The position numbers and the translations under genes are program-made. The notes beneath the pieces are model-generated. The model had not been told where the DNA came from, searched no databases, and saw only the letters and a list, made by a program, of their open reading frames with translations. Positions 1 through 9,506 of a DNA stretch of 64,000 bases are shown piece after piece; position 1 is the stretch's first letter; every line of letters begins with the position of its first letter. Source of the DNA: Candidatus Harrysmithiimonas galli (lineage in GTDB: Bacteria > Bacillota > Bacilli > CAJFEE01); contig CAJFEE010000001.1 in the NCBI GenBank assembly GCA_904373265.1, positions 1-64,000 of the forward strand. The letters are read 5' to 3'.

Positions 1-144
1 AAAAAATTAGAAAACCAAATTGACTGGCGTAGCGATCAGGCAAAATACAGCGGCAATTACACTATGTACCGCAAATGGGAACAACTGGAAAACCGTTTGG
101 ACTATGTGGAAAACGTTTTAGAATACCGCTGGGGTGTAGATTGA
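1..144 (+). CDS. C-terminal end of an unidentified protein (5' truncated)
   Basis: An open frame runs from the window edge to a TGA at 142-144, giving 47 residues. The tail is polar and aromatic-rich, with WEQLENRLDYVENVLEYRWG near the end, which suggests an amphipathic helix. I do not recognise the family. That it is coding rests on the uninterrupted frame and on a strong rho-independent terminator about 40 bases after the stop. The start and function lie outside the window. Confidence 0.6.
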   Translation, partial: KKLENQIDWRSDQAKYSGNYTMYRKWEQLENRLDYVENVLEYRWGVD

Positions 145-185
145 TTCAAGTCAAACAGAAAGTAAAACAAGTCATGTAATAAAAG

Positions 186-226
186 ACGAGTAGAAACGCA
201 AATTATGCGTTTCTACTCGTTTTTTA
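186..226 (+). terminator. Rho-independent terminator of the truncated first gene
   Basis: A perfect 15-bp stem (186-200 pairing with 206-220) with a 5-base AATTA loop is followed directly by a run of T. It lies 41 bases after the stop codon of the truncated plus-strand gene and fits its transcription end. Confidence 0.9.
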
Positions 227-1005
227 TTACATCCTGAAAAAGTTAAAACAACATTTTAAAACTCTAGTAATTATATTCCCTGGCAATTATTGCATCCTAA
301 AAGTGATATAAATTCAACTTTTTTCACGTCTATACTTGGATAGAATAACTCTTATAATTTATTATACCTTACATCGTATAGATATAATGACCAAAACAAA
401 GAGACAACATGATTATAATGGTATATGTTCTATTTATCTTTTACAACCGAAAATATTTATTACCTTTTTAACATATACTAAGAAATTCTCATCTCCCTCA
501 TACACATCTTTTTTAGAATAATCGTCCCAACCCAAAGGCATAAGAAGTCTTTGTACAAAATTTGTCAATAAATTCCTATAAAACTTGGATAAAAATAATG
601 CAAAATTTAATGCCTATTCATTTTTTTAATTGTATAAATTTTATTATTTCAAAATATTCATCTATAAAAACAAGAATTCTTCTTTGAGGTCAGATTCTAA
701 GATTCTTTTACCCATACTTAAATCTATGATCAATACATGACCCTTCAACCAGTGAATATTTACAATAGACAAATCATCTAAACAAAAATAAAAATGCGTA
801 TGTTTTTTATATCATCTCGCCTGTAATTTATCCACTCAACAAAGTATACTTAAAAAAGTTTATCTTCATAAAACTTAATAAGCTCCTCTACCTAAAAATT
901 TGCGCTCAAATAGGAATCTAAGCAAAAAACATCCTTTACCTTTTTGCACTTCACTTTTATCATGTAAAATAAAAATAACCAACATTTTAAAAGGAGATGG
1001 CTCAT
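227..1005. other. AT-rich spacer without a convincing gene
   Basis: About 780 bases of very AT-rich sequence. Short frames here (for example 336-521) have no ribosome binding site and no family signature. The last 15 bases hold the Shine-Dalgarno site of the cyclase-family gene. No structured RNA was recognised. Confidence 0.5.
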
Positions 1006-1746
1006 TTGAAAGATCATAAACTATGGCAAATATACAAAGATTGGAAAGAAAATTATCGTTGGGTAGATTTAACACATCCACTCAGCCCCAAAACACCACA
1101 TTGGGTTGGATGGGATATTCTGCAAATCCAAGAACAAATGAACTTAGACGAGTCCATTTTTGCCGCACATTTGTATACGGTTACTGGACAGTATGGCACA
1201 CATGTAGACGCACCAAATCATATGGTGAAGAATGCACGTGCCTTACACGAAATCACAGTCGAAGAAATGGTTTATCCACTTTGTGTCATTGACTGCTCTT
1301 TACAAGTTGCCGAAAATCCAGATTTTATTTTGACTGTTGCTGACATTCAAAAATGGGAAAACATGCATGGACCAATTCCAAAAGGCGCTTTTGTTGTTTT
1401 TCAAAGCAATTGGTCCAAGCGACCAGCAGAAGAAATGGATAATTTGGATGCTGATGGAAATCGCCACTTCCCCGGATGGCAACTGGAAGCTGTAAAATTT
1501 CTCGTAGAAGAACGAAATATTGGTGGCATTGGACATGAAACTTCTGATACCGATTCACCACTGACCTCCAAAGAAACCAATTATGCAGTTGAACATTATA
1601 TTCTATCACAAAATCGGATCCAAGTTGAATTGCTGACCAATATAGATGCCTGCCCGCCAACTGGAGCATTGATTTTCTGTACCTTCCCAAAGGTAAAAAA
1701 CGGAACCGGATTTCCTTGTCGTGCCTTTGCACTTTGTCCAAAATAA
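1006..1746 (+). CDS. Cyclase-family metal-dependent hydrolase (kynurenine formamidase-like fold)
   Basis: The protein belongs to the cyclase family (Pfam Cyclase, PF04199), metal hydrolases that include bacterial kynurenine formamidase KynB. The family metal-binding signature is visible as QYGTHVDAPNH at about residues 60-70, preceded by an N-terminal DLTHPLSP segment typical of the family. The C-terminal half carries GHETSDTD, matching the conserved Asp/Glu region. An ATG at 997 lies inside the Shine-Dalgarno AAGGAGA (991-997), so the likely start is TTG at 1006, nine bases further on. No tryptophan-degradation genes are nearby, so the substrate is unknown and formamidase activity is only one possibility. 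The gene appears monocistronic. Confidence 0.85.
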   Translation: MKDHKLWQIYKDWKENYRWVDLTHPLSPKTPHWVGWDILQIQEQMNLDESIFAAHLYTVTGQYGTHVDAPNHMVKNARALHEITVEEMVYPLCVIDCSLQVAENPDFILTVADIQKWENMHGPIPKGAFVVFQSNWSKRPAEEMDNLDADGNRHFPGWQLEAVKFLVEERNIGGIGHETSDTDSPLTSKETNYAVEHYILSQNRIQVELLTNIDACPPTGALIFCTFPKVKNGTGFPCRAFALCPK

Positions 1747-2011
1747 ATCAGAAAATAGACAAATTCGTTGTGTTCAAAAATTATTCTTTATTATATTAAT
1801 TAAATAAGATATTTTCTATAATCAAAAATGTGTTCTTATTATTATAAAATATTTAAATAATTTAATAAAATATAGAGATGCTTTTGGTTTTCTCCAACCA
1901 AATAAAACTTTCCTTACCAATTACTCGTTTTAAGACCAAATTAGGGTGCTTCACAAACACAAAATTGACAAGAAACTTTTTTCGCATAGCAAAACCAAAA
2001 CAATAGAAAAA

Positions 2012-2060
2012 TAAAAAGGCAATATCTTTATATACAGTTATACATAAAGATGTTGCCCTT
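2012..2060 (-). terminator. Terminator of argGH
   Basis: Read on the minus strand, GGCAACATCTTTAT and ATAAAGATATTGCC form a 14-bp stem with one mismatch, followed by TTTTTA. It begins about 40 bases after the argH stop and ends the arginine operon. The rest of 1747-2098 is AT-rich with nothing else recognisable. Confidence 0.8.
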
Positions 2061-2098
2061 TCTTGTATTTCATATGATTATTGTAGGATCAAAAAAAT

Positions 2099-3493
2099 CT
2101 ATGAATGCTGCAACGTCGCCTCAGCTTTTTTCAATGCAGCTTGAACCGCATCAAAACCAGTACCTCCGTAAGAATTGCGACGGTTAACAGCCGCATATGG
2201 TGTAATGATTTCATACAAATCCGTATCAAAGCTTGGATGCATTTCTTGATACTTCTCTAACGGAATATCTCTAAGCAACATTTTATTTTGAATCGCATAT
2301 AATACAATTTTTCCGACCACTTCATGCGCCTCACGAAAAGGTAAACCCTTCACCGCCAAATAATCGGCAAGCTCAGTAGCCGTAGAGAAATCATTTTCCA
2401 CCTTTTCCTTTAAAACAGCTTCATGAATCGTCATTGTTTTTAACATACCTGCCATAATTGATAAACAGCCTTTCATCGTTTCAACTGTATCAAACAAGCC
2501 TTCCTTATCTTCCTGCAAATCCTTGTTGTAAGCAAGCGGTAAGCCCTTCATAACCGTTAACATTGCCATTAAATTTCCATATACACGTCCAGTTTTGCCA
2601 CGTACAAGCTCTGCCATATCTGGATTTTTCTTTTGCGGCATAATGCTTGAACCTGTTGAATACGTATCATCAAATTCAATAAACTGAAATTCTTCAGAGC
2701 ACCACATAATTAACTCTTCACTCAATCGCGATAAATGCATCATAATAATGGAAGCATGACTGTGAAATTCCAGCATAAAATCACGATCGCTAACCGCATC
2801 CAAACTGTTTTCATAAACCGAAGTAAATCCAAGTTGTTCCATCACAAAATGCCGATCAATTGGAAAAGTTGTACCCGCCAATGCGCCTGCACCAAGCGGT
2901 GACATACAAACCCGTTTCATTGCATCAGATAAGCGCTCTTTATCTCTTTCCAACATCCAAAAATAAGCCAGAAAATGATGCGCCAATGAAACCGGCTGCG
3001 CTCTCTGTAAATGGGTATAGCCCGGAATAATCGTGTATACATGTTTTTTTGCCAAATCCAGCAATACCGACTGCAATGTTTGAATCAGTTCCAAAATTTC
3101 TTCACTTTGATTTTTTAAATACAAATGAGCATCGGTGGCCACTTGATCATTCCGACTGCGTGCAGTATGCAGCTTTCCGGCGGTTTCACCAATTTCATCA
3201 TGCAAAAACTTCTCCATATTTAAATGAATGTCTTCATTCTGAACAGTATAGACAAGCTCACCTTTTTTTGCTTTTTCTTGTAAAATTCGCAAGCCAGCAA
3301 TAATTTTATCTGCTTCCTCTAAAGAAATAATCCCACATTTGCCCAGCATAGTTGCATGGGCAATGCTCCCAGTTACATCCTCATCAGCCAGCTTTTGATC
3401 AAATGGAATGGAAGCAGAAAATTCATCCACCCATTCTTCTGGTTGCTTTGTAAACCGTCCACCCCATAATTTCATTTCTTTGTCTTGTGTCAT
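2099..3493 (-). CDS. argH: Argininosuccinate lyase
   Basis: Cleaves argininosuccinate to arginine and fumarate, the last step of arginine synthesis in the cytoplasm. The 464-residue length is normal. The N terminus has [11 protein letters not shown], the [10 protein letters not shown] block is present, and the fumarase/aspartase-superfamily signature reads [12 protein letters not shown] (catalytic Ser on the flexible loop). The ATG overlaps the argG stop as ATGA, with GGCGGAG as ribosome site inside argG, so the two are translationally coupled. The start could also be Met7 (MKLWGG), but spacing favours the first ATG. Confidence 0.97.
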   Translation of the reverse strand: MTQDKEMKLWGGRFTKQPEEWVDEFSASIPFDQKLADEDVTGSIAHATMLGKCGIISLEEADKIIAGLRILQEKAKKGELVYTVQNEDIHLNMEKFLHDEIGETAGKLHTARSRNDQVATDAHLYLKNQSEEILELIQTLQSVLLDLAKKHVYTIIPGYTHLQRAQPVSLAHHFLAYFWMLERDKERLSDAMKRVCMSPLGAGALAGTTFPIDRHFVMEQLGFTSVYENSLDAVSDRDFMLEFHSHASIIMMHLSRLSEELIMWCSEEFQFIEFDDTYSTGSSIMPQKKNPDMAELVRGKTGRVYGNLMAMLTVMKGLPLAYNKDLQEDKEGLFDTVETMKGCLSIMAGMLKTMTIHEAVLKEKVENDFSTATELADYLAVKGLPFREAHEVVGKIVLYAIQNKMLLRDIPLEKYQEMHPSFDTDLYEIITPYAAVNRRNSYGGTGFDAVQAALKKAEATLQHS

Positions 3494-4704
3494 CCTTTTT
3501 TCTCCGCCTTTTTCACTGGACTTCCGTTTACTTGAGAGAACACTTTTGTCGGAAGTCCATATAAAGTAATAAAACCAACAGCACTATCATGATCAAACGC
3601 ATCATCTACAGTATAAGTTGCTAGTTTTTCATGATATAAGGAATTTGGTGATTTCCGTCCGTCTACAATAGCATGTCCTTTAAACATTTTTACACGCACT
3701 ATACCGTTTACATATTGTTGTGTTTCAGCTAGAAAAGCTTGCAAGCTTTTCATCAATGGATTGAACCATAGACCGTTATAAATTACCTCTGTCATTTGCT
3801 TTTCAATGACCGGTTTGAAATGCGCCACTTCTTTGACCAATGTCAAATCTTCCAGCTCTTTATGTGCAGTCATCAATACCGTTGCTGCTGGGCATTCATA
3901 AACTTCACGTGACTTAATACCAATTAAACGATTCTCTACATGATCAATACGACCAATACCATGATTACCAGCCAGCATATTTAAAGTTAAAATCAATTCA
4001 TCCAAGTCATATTCTTTTCCATTCATTGCAACTGGCTTTCCATTTACAAATTCAATTTCTACATATTCCGGTTCATCCGGTGTATCTGCAATTTCTTTTG
4101 TTAAATCATACGCATCAAGTGGCGGTGCTGCCCACGGATCTTCTAAAATTCCACACTCATTACTGCGCCCCCATAAATTTTGGTCGATAGAAAATGGAGA
4201 ATCTAGGTTAATTGGTACTGGAATATCATGCTGGAGCGCATATTCAATTTCTTCCTCACGAGACCACTTCCATTCACGAACCGGTGCCAACACCTCAAGC
4301 TCTGGTGCCAATGCGTGAATCCCAACTTCAAAACGAACCTGGTCATTTCCCTTTCCAGTACAGCCATGTGCAACAGCCACTGCCTCTTCTTCTAAAGCAA
4401 CTTCAACCAATTTTTTGCAAATCAATGGACGAGAAAGCGCCGATACAAGCGGATATTTTCCTTCATAATAAGTATGCGCCTGCAATGCCATTAATGCATA
4501 TTCTTCCGCAAATTCTTTGGTTACATCTAAAACGATAGACTTCATTGCACCAACCTTCAAAGCCTTTTCCTTGACAAAATCTAAATCCTTACCTTCACCT
4601 AAATCTAAACAGAGTGCAATGACCTCATATCCTTGTTCATTTAACCACTTAATTGCAACCGATGTATCCAATCCGCCGGAATAAGCCAACACTACTTTTT
4701 TCAT
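3490..4704 (-). CDS. argG: Argininosuccinate synthase
   Basis: Joins citrulline and aspartate with ATP to form argininosuccinate. The N-terminal PP-loop AYSGGLDTS, the [14 protein letters not shown] block and the GRSNECG motif are canonical, and the 404-residue length is typical. The chosen start is the ATG at 4704, eight bases after GGGAGG (4713-4718). An upstream in-frame TTG at 4725 would add seven residues but has no ribosome site. First gene of the argG-argH operon. A candidate ArgR box lies about 75 bases upstream, so repression by arginine is likely. Confidence 0.97.
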   Translation of the reverse strand: MKKVVLAYSGGLDTSVAIKWLNEQGYEVIALCLDLGEGKDLDFVKEKALKVGAMKSIVLDVTKEFAEEYALMALQAHTYYEGKYPLVSALSRPLICKKLVEVALEEEAVAVAHGCTGKGNDQVRFEVGIHALAPELEVLAPVREWKWSREEEIEYALQHDIPVPINLDSPFSIDQNLWGRSNECGILEDPWAAPPLDAYDLTKEIADTPDEPEYVEIEFVNGKPVAMNGKEYDLDELILTLNMLAGNHGIGRIDHVENRLIGIKSREVYECPAATVLMTAHKELEDLTLVKEVAHFKPVIEKQMTEVIYNGLWFNPLMKSLQAFLAETQQYVNGIVRVKMFKGHAIVDGRKSPNSLYHEKLATYTVDDAFDHDSAVGFITLYGLPTKVFSQVNGSPVKKAEKKG

Positions 4705-4778
4705 CTTATTTTCCTCCCATTTCAATCCATGTCCATATCATGCAAAATTATGCAGAATACAAAATATTTATTCTTACA

Positions 4779-4796
4779 TCTGTATAAAAATTCATT
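4779..4796 (-). promoter_or_regulatory. Candidate ARG box (ArgR/AhrC operator) of argGH
   Basis: The sequence TCTGTATAAAAATTCATT resembles the Bacillus ARG box (core TGAATAAAAATTCA), with about 13 of 18 positions agreeing. It lies 75-92 bases upstream of the argG start, just downstream of a possible promoter (TTGAAA, 17 bases, TAAATT on the minus strand). A weaker half-site, TGAATGAAATTTCA, is at about 4818-4831. The site is seen in the sequence; ArgR binding is inferred. Confidence 0.55.
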
Positions 4797-4954
4797 GAGT
4801 TTAATTTAACAAAGTTTGAATGAAATTTCAATGATTTTATGTAATTTTTTCTGATCGTCTCCCAAAATAAAAATTTTCTCATCAAAAAATTATTTTTCAT
4901 CATTTTCATCTAGTAATAATCTCATTTATTATATATAATTATTCCACTCATTTA

Positions 4955-5470
4955 AAGAAGTAAGTTGAAAGTGAAGAAAACAATAAAAACATTCATACTG
5001 ACATTCATAACGATCTTAAAAAGCAAAGGCATTTTCAGGACAATTCATTCGGATATATCTCATTTTCTGATAAAGACTGGAACAAAAATGTTGCAATAAT
5101 TAACCATTGTGAAGATCAAGTCCTATTCCTACAATAAAACATGATATGTGAAACTAGAAAATATAATTGAAGGAGTGAACGGAAAATACACATATAAAAA
5201 AGAACAAAAACTGCTGCGACTTTACATGAAAAGAAATTGTTGTCAAAAGAAATGCCACCAAAGCAACGATTGCTGGTAAAGCTATAAACATTGGAATTAA
5301 AGCGCTTTACCTAGATGATGGACAGTTGGACTATAACCAGATCTAGATCGCTTATATGTACCCATTACGTTTATCAAAAACCACTTAAAAGCAACAGTCA
5401 CTACAAAAAAAGAAAAAAAGTTCGGTCTCACACATACAGTAATCACAATTCAGAAAACGAATCACATATT
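4955..5470 (+). pseudogene. Decayed small secreted-protein gene, copy 1
   Basis: No long frame survives, but short coding-like stretches follow one another: a Lys-rich hydrophobic start resembling a signal peptide (about 4974-5020), then DKDWNKNVAIINH (about 5072-5110), then a block around 5160-5450. The same order of blocks recurs at 6057-6570, with nucleotide similarity such as TTGTTGTCAAAAGAAATGCC here against TTGTTATCAAAAAATGCC there. I read these as two diverged, inactivated paralogues of an unrecognised secreted protein. Boundaries are approximate. The stretch 5470-6056 is AT-rich with nothing else seen. Confidence 0.4.
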
Positions 5471-6056
5471 ATAATCTGCAAAAAGACATAAAAAATCAAA
5501 ATCCATACAAAATGAAAAGATGGATAGCAAATAAAAATCATTTATTATAAAAATATAAAAAGTTTAACCAAAAAATCATAATTTCCGAATGACCAAAACC
5601 AAATATTACATGATTTACCTATTTGAAATACATCGTTTATTCCAGTTTCTTTCTATTTTTCTTTAAATCAAAATCTCAATTGATTATCGTTCTTAATGAT
5701 TTAAAACACAATCTCATTCCAATCCGTTATTGAATTTTTCTATTTTGATTTTAAAATCCATAATGTTGACCTGTAAATATGATCTTCCTTCTGTTATTAA
5801 AATAATGGATCAATAAATTTTATAAAATCTTGCGAAGTCATAAAGCTTGATTTACGCTCATAACAAAGTATTCCTTATACTCATATTTATCAAAATCAAT
5901 ATATATGGATACGAGGCAACCCACACTTCAATGTATGGACTGATAATAATGAAAAATTTCTCATAAAAACCTCATAATTCTATTACAGAATGCAAAATAG
6001 AATTTCATTTTTTCTATTTATATTTAATAAATGAAAAGCAAGAGATATAGCTTAAA

Positions 6057-6570
6057 ATGAAAAAAGAAACATTCTTATGTTGACATTGGGAATGGAACTT
6101 ATAAATATTTTTGGTACAAAAAGTGTTGCTCCTAAAGCATCAGCAAATTTTGATGACTGGCATGGACATATCGCAATTACCCGCAATGGAAAAGACCATA
6201 AGGCATACTCTTATATAGAACATAGTGTGCCAAACAAAACAATGTCATTGAAGGTTTAGACAGATGATATTATAACGAAAAAACACAGATCAAAATATTA
6301 AATTGTTATCAAAAAATGCCTCTATAACAATTGTTGATAAATTGGGATGCAATCTCAGTGATAAAGCGCTTTGCTTTTCAATACTCAGACTATGATTTAT
6401 AATGCGGATATTTATTTCATTCCAATCTCTTTTATAAAAACCAACTAAAAACAATGGATTTGAATGAAACGATGTTTTAAACAATTAAGAATGACAGTCC
6501 ATTTTCATGATTATGACAAAAGAAATAAAAGAAATAAACTTCCGTTTCATACATACAATCATTAACAGTA
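6057..6570 (+). pseudogene. Decayed small secreted-protein gene, copy 2
   Basis: Begins with ATGAAAAAAGAAAC, soon interrupted. After a frame change, 6077-6259 reads as a signal-peptide-like N terminus ending in an Ala-Ser-Ala cleavage motif followed by NFDDWHGHIAITRNGKDHKA, which aligns with KDWNKNVAIINH of the copy at 4955-5470. Downstream, KLLSKNASITIVDKLG is in another frame. Several stops and frame changes mark it as inactive. Family unknown. Confidence 0.4.
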
Positions 6571-6686
6571 AAAAACAACCAAACTTTAACAAATTATATT
6601 CGATATGATTTGTGTATAAAAGGGAATGTGAAACCATTTCATATAATTTTTACTTTGTTTAATTTTTAAAATAGGAGGGTCTCAAT

Positions 6687-7553
6687 ATGACCAAGAAAAA
6701 ATCAAAAATGATTATTGCACTCATGTTGACGGGTGCTCTCATCCTTCCTTCACAGGCATCTGCTGATTGGGATGATGACTACTGGGATGATGACAATTTT
6801 TGGAATGACGATAGTCTATGGATTGATGACAGTTTTTGGAATGACGATAGCTTATGGACGGATGACAGTTTTTGGAATGATGATAATTTATGGACGGATG
6901 ATTACTGGGGAAATAATCCTTCGATAAACTCCAACAACAATACACAAAACAATACGACAACAGGCACAACAACAGATGATTACTGGAATGACGACAGTTT
7001 TTGGAACGATGATAGTTTATGGACGGATGACTACTGGAAAGATGATAATCATTTGGTAAATTCTAATGACAATAACACACAAACTGGGAATACAACTACG
7101 GATATTGTCACTGAAACACCAGTAGTAGGGGTAACCATTAGCGGGCAAAAAATTTACCAAGCACTTCGCAATCAAAATGGTTGGAGAAAACTATCCTATA
7201 AAGAAGGAGAGTATCAACCAAATCGGATTTCTAGCGAAATTATTTCCTATGATTTAAAAAATAAGCGCGGAAATACCTATTTAGAAATCGAAATCGATAA
7301 TCAGTATAACCGATATATAAATTACTATGGAAAATCAAGCTTATCAAAACTATTGACTGCCGCAACAGATTCTACAACAAGCAAACAAATTTTAACCATT
7401 GCAGATACAGCCATTCGAACCGGAACACACTCACAACTTCGCAAAAAATTATCGATTGGAAATTATACTGTATATGTGTATGTTGAACGTTCAGGTAAAG
7501 GAAATGAAGTGAAAATTTACCTTGGAAATCAAAACTTTTCACTGTATCGCTAA
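6687..7553 (+). CDS. Secreted protein with Trp-Asp-Asp hexapeptide repeats
   Basis: A 288-residue protein with a clear signal peptide (residues 1-26, cleavage after SQASA). Residues 27 to about 110 are tandem six-residue units of the form [F/L]W[N/T/I]DD[S/N], encoded by 18-base repeats and interrupted by an Asn/Thr-rich linker. A second such linker leads to a folded-looking C-terminal domain (about residues 145-288) with mixed hydrophobic strands and Lys/Arg-rich ends. The ribosome site AGGAGGG (6673-6679) sets the ATG. I know no family for the repeat or the C-terminal domain. The repeated Trp and acidic residues suggest a surface or envelope role, possibly cation or carbohydrate binding, which is inference. 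It stands alone with its own terminator. Confidence 0.8.
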   Translation: MTKKKSKMIIALMLTGALILPSQASADWDDDYWDDDNFWNDDSLWIDDSFWNDDSLWTDDSFWNDDNLWTDDYWGNNPSINSNNNTQNNTTTGTTTDDYWNDDSFWNDDSLWTDDYWKDDNHLVNSNDNNTQTGNTTTDIVTETPVVGVTISGQKIYQALRNQNGWRKLSYKEGEYQPNRISSEIISYDLKNKRGNTYLEIEIDNQYNRYINYYGKSSLSKLLTAATDSTTSKQILTIADTAIRTGTHSQLRKKLSIGNYTVYVYVERSGKGNEVKIYLGNQNFSLYR

Positions 7554-7587
7554 ATTTCAATAAAAAATTACTGCAAAAATCAAGACA

Positions 7588-7632
7588 ATCCGTTAGCAAA
7601 ACAAGAAAATGTTTTACTAACGGATTTTTTTA
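7588..7632 (+). terminator. Terminator of the Trp-Asp repeat gene
   Basis: A 15-bp stem with one mismatch (7588-7602 with 7611-7625) is followed by seven T. It lies 35 bases after the stop codon. The convergent SASP gene may use the same hairpin from the other side, but the T run is only on the plus-strand side. Confidence 0.85.
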
Positions 7633-7661
7633 CTGTTATTTTGCCTATTTACATCCTTATA

Positions 7662-7877
7662 TTAAGACTGCATAGTACTGTTACCACTAAATTGTTGCTC
7701 AGCCATTTTTACCAAACGCTTCGTAATCTCACCACCAACAGACCCATTGGCACGAGAAGTTGTATCTGCTCCAAGGTTAACACCAAACTCTGAGGCAATC
7801 TCATATTTCATTTGATCCAATGCCTTTTGTGCACCTGGTACAACGAGGTTATTTGAATTTGAACTGGAATTTGACAT
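7662..7877 (-). CDS. Alpha/beta-type small acid-soluble spore protein (SASP)
   Basis: A 71-residue DNA-binding protein that coats the spore chromosome, protects it from UV and heat, and is degraded at germination. The GPR protease site EIASEFGV and the DNA-binding segment [18 protein letters not shown] are intact. The start is the ATG at 7877 preceded by GGGAGGTG; a GTG three codons upstream is part of that ribosome site. It is nearly identical in its core to the SASP at 58058-58273. Expression in the forespore under sigma G is expected from the family; only a weak promoter candidate (GTATA, CAAAATA) was seen. Confidence 0.95.
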   Translation of the reverse strand: MSNSSSNSNNLVVPGAQKALDQMKYEIASEFGVNLGADTTSRANGSVGGEITKRLVKMAEQQFSGNSTMQS

Positions 7878-8033
7878 TTGTTTCACCTCCCTTTCTCGAA
7901 TGTAATGTTATTTTGTACAGGAGGTGTTAAAGCTATACTGACAGATTGGTGGTAAAATCAGGACATTGACAAATTCAAATCAAAGTGATTGATTATAAGG
8001 CAAATATCATCCAAATATACATGCTCCTCTATA

Positions 8034-8843
8034 TTATCCAATTACTTGATTCAAACCTTCACCGAAATATTTTTTATAAATTCGTTGATATACACCATTG
8101 GTCTGAATTTTTTTTAATGCGGCATTGATTTCCTTTAGCAACTGTTCTTCATCCTGTTTCACTCCAAAAACATGAAACATCGTATCCTTATTTAACTGAA
8201 TGACCTTAACATCTTGTTTCTTTTCAGCAGAAATATAAGAAAGCGTGGAATACTTATCATGAAAAAATCCATCGATCTTATTTTCATGAAGCAATGCCAT
8301 TCCCATTTCAATACTTGTAATCGGTACCTCAATGGCATGAATAACATTTTGAATAAAATGCTCATCATCTCGATCAACAAACTTCCCAATCCGCTTTCCT
8401 TTTAAATAAGAAAGTCCATGAATAGAATCATCTGATTTTCTAGCGACAAAAATACCGCAATTTTCTAAAAAAGGAGTGGAATAAGACATATGGCCTTCTG
8501 TTTTCTTTTTTTCCGTTGCGACCACACACCCATCAATAATGCCATCTTTTAATGCTTGATCAAATTCATCCTTTTGCAATGGTACCCACTCTACCCGCAA
8601 TCCCATATACATGGCAACCTTTTGAGCAACTTCGATATCAAAACCAGACGGACGATCATCGCTGTTGTAAAAACGAAATGGCGGATAAACTGCTTCTACC
8701 CCCAATCGTAAAATCTTCGTTTCCTGCACACGTTGCCATGTTTTCTCACTTGCACTTGCTTCCGGCTGCAAAAACATAATCAAAGTTAAAACAATTGCCA
8801 AAATAGGAAACCAAATGTATCTTCTATGCATATCATAATCCAT
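8034..8843 (-). CDS. Amino-acid-type extracellular solute-binding protein (SBP family 3)
   Basis: A 269-residue member of the bacterial solute-binding protein family 3, which binds polar amino acids outside the membrane for an ABC importer. A hydrophobic N-terminal signal segment (about residues 10-32) ends near ASASEK with no lipobox Cys, so it is likely secreted or signal-anchored. The family opening GVEAVYPPFRFYN followed by GFDIEVAQKVA is visible. No permease or ATPase gene is adjacent, so this is an orphan binding protein. It may serve a transporter elsewhere or act as a sensor. GGAGA upstream supports the ATG at 8843. Confidence 0.85.
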   Translation of the reverse strand: MDYDMHRRYIWFPILAIVLTLIMFLQPEASASEKTWQRVQETKILRLGVEAVYPPFRFYNSDDRPSGFDIEVAQKVAMYMGLRVEWVPLQKDEFDQALKDGIIDGCVVATEKKKTEGHMSYSTPFLENCGIFVARKSDDSIHGLSYLKGKRIGKFVDRDDEHFIQNVIHAIEVPITSIEMGMALLHENKIDGFFHDKYSTLSYISAEKKQDVKVIQLNKDTMFHVFGVKQDEEQLLKEINAALKKIQTNGVYQRIYKKYFGEGLNQVIG

Positions 8844-9146
8844 TTTCTAATTCTCCATTCTAAAAAATTGGTATATTATTTTTAGCATGGAACAAAATGA
8901 TTTTTTTATACCTAAAAATGGAAAAATACATAATTCATTCTTGAGCTTATGAATGGATTGACTGGGTTCATTCAAAAAACTACTTTCATAAATACAAGAA
9001 GCTCTCAAAAATAAAGCTTTGTCATCTGGACTTTCTACATCATACAAACCAAACCATATCATCACAAAACACAGCTACTAATCGCATAACAGAAAAAATG
9101 CTAAGAGAAAATCATCAATGAAAATAATCAATTTATAATAAAAAAT

Positions 9147-9290
9147 ACCAGCCAATGACACAAAATAAGCGCATAAAACGCCGCACTTTTCTAAGGCATG
9201 GCTGGTATCATCGCCCTATCGTTCATACGATTTCCCTTAGATATACCAACGTTCTTATGCGCAATTTTTCATTTGAATAACTTTTTGTCC
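9147..9290. repeat. Approximately 120-bp palindromic intergenic element, copy A
   Basis: The element is bounded by inverted repeats: ATAAGCGCATAAAACG (9165-9180) and CGTTCTTATGCGCAAT (9249-9264). A related copy is at 53967-54092. The outer flanks of the two copies align in the same direction (both end in CAATTTTTCATTT on the right), but the roughly 70-base core aligns only after reverse complementation. A second potential pairing exists here: ATACCAGCCA at 9146-9155 with TGGCTGGTAT at 9199-9208. The rest of 8844-9506 shows no gene. Confidence 0.6.
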
Positions 9291-9506
9291 TAGGTTCTTT
9301 TTGACATGTTATTTTTCTGTTCTACCAAATTCCACACTGATGAATAAATGGCTTTTCCTCTTCTATCAAGCTTTTTTTCTTCATTTCTAATTATGCTGTG
9401 CAGATAAGACTTCCTGATATGAACAAGATTTAGGAAATTGACCATGTTATTTTTACACTCAAAATTTATTCCATTTGATTGGTTTACTTTATTCTTTTAT
9501 GCAATC

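Noticed and set aside
6290-6484. 64-codon minus-strand frame with RDWNEINIRIINH, resembling DKDWNKNVAIINH at 5072
   Set aside because: Better explained as the antisense of the decayed copy 2, which aligns on the plus strand; similarity is short and AT-rich.
8847-9065. 72-codon minus-strand frame upstream of the solute-binding protein
   Set aside because: No Shine-Dalgarno, no recognisable motif, and would occupy the promoter region of the next gene.
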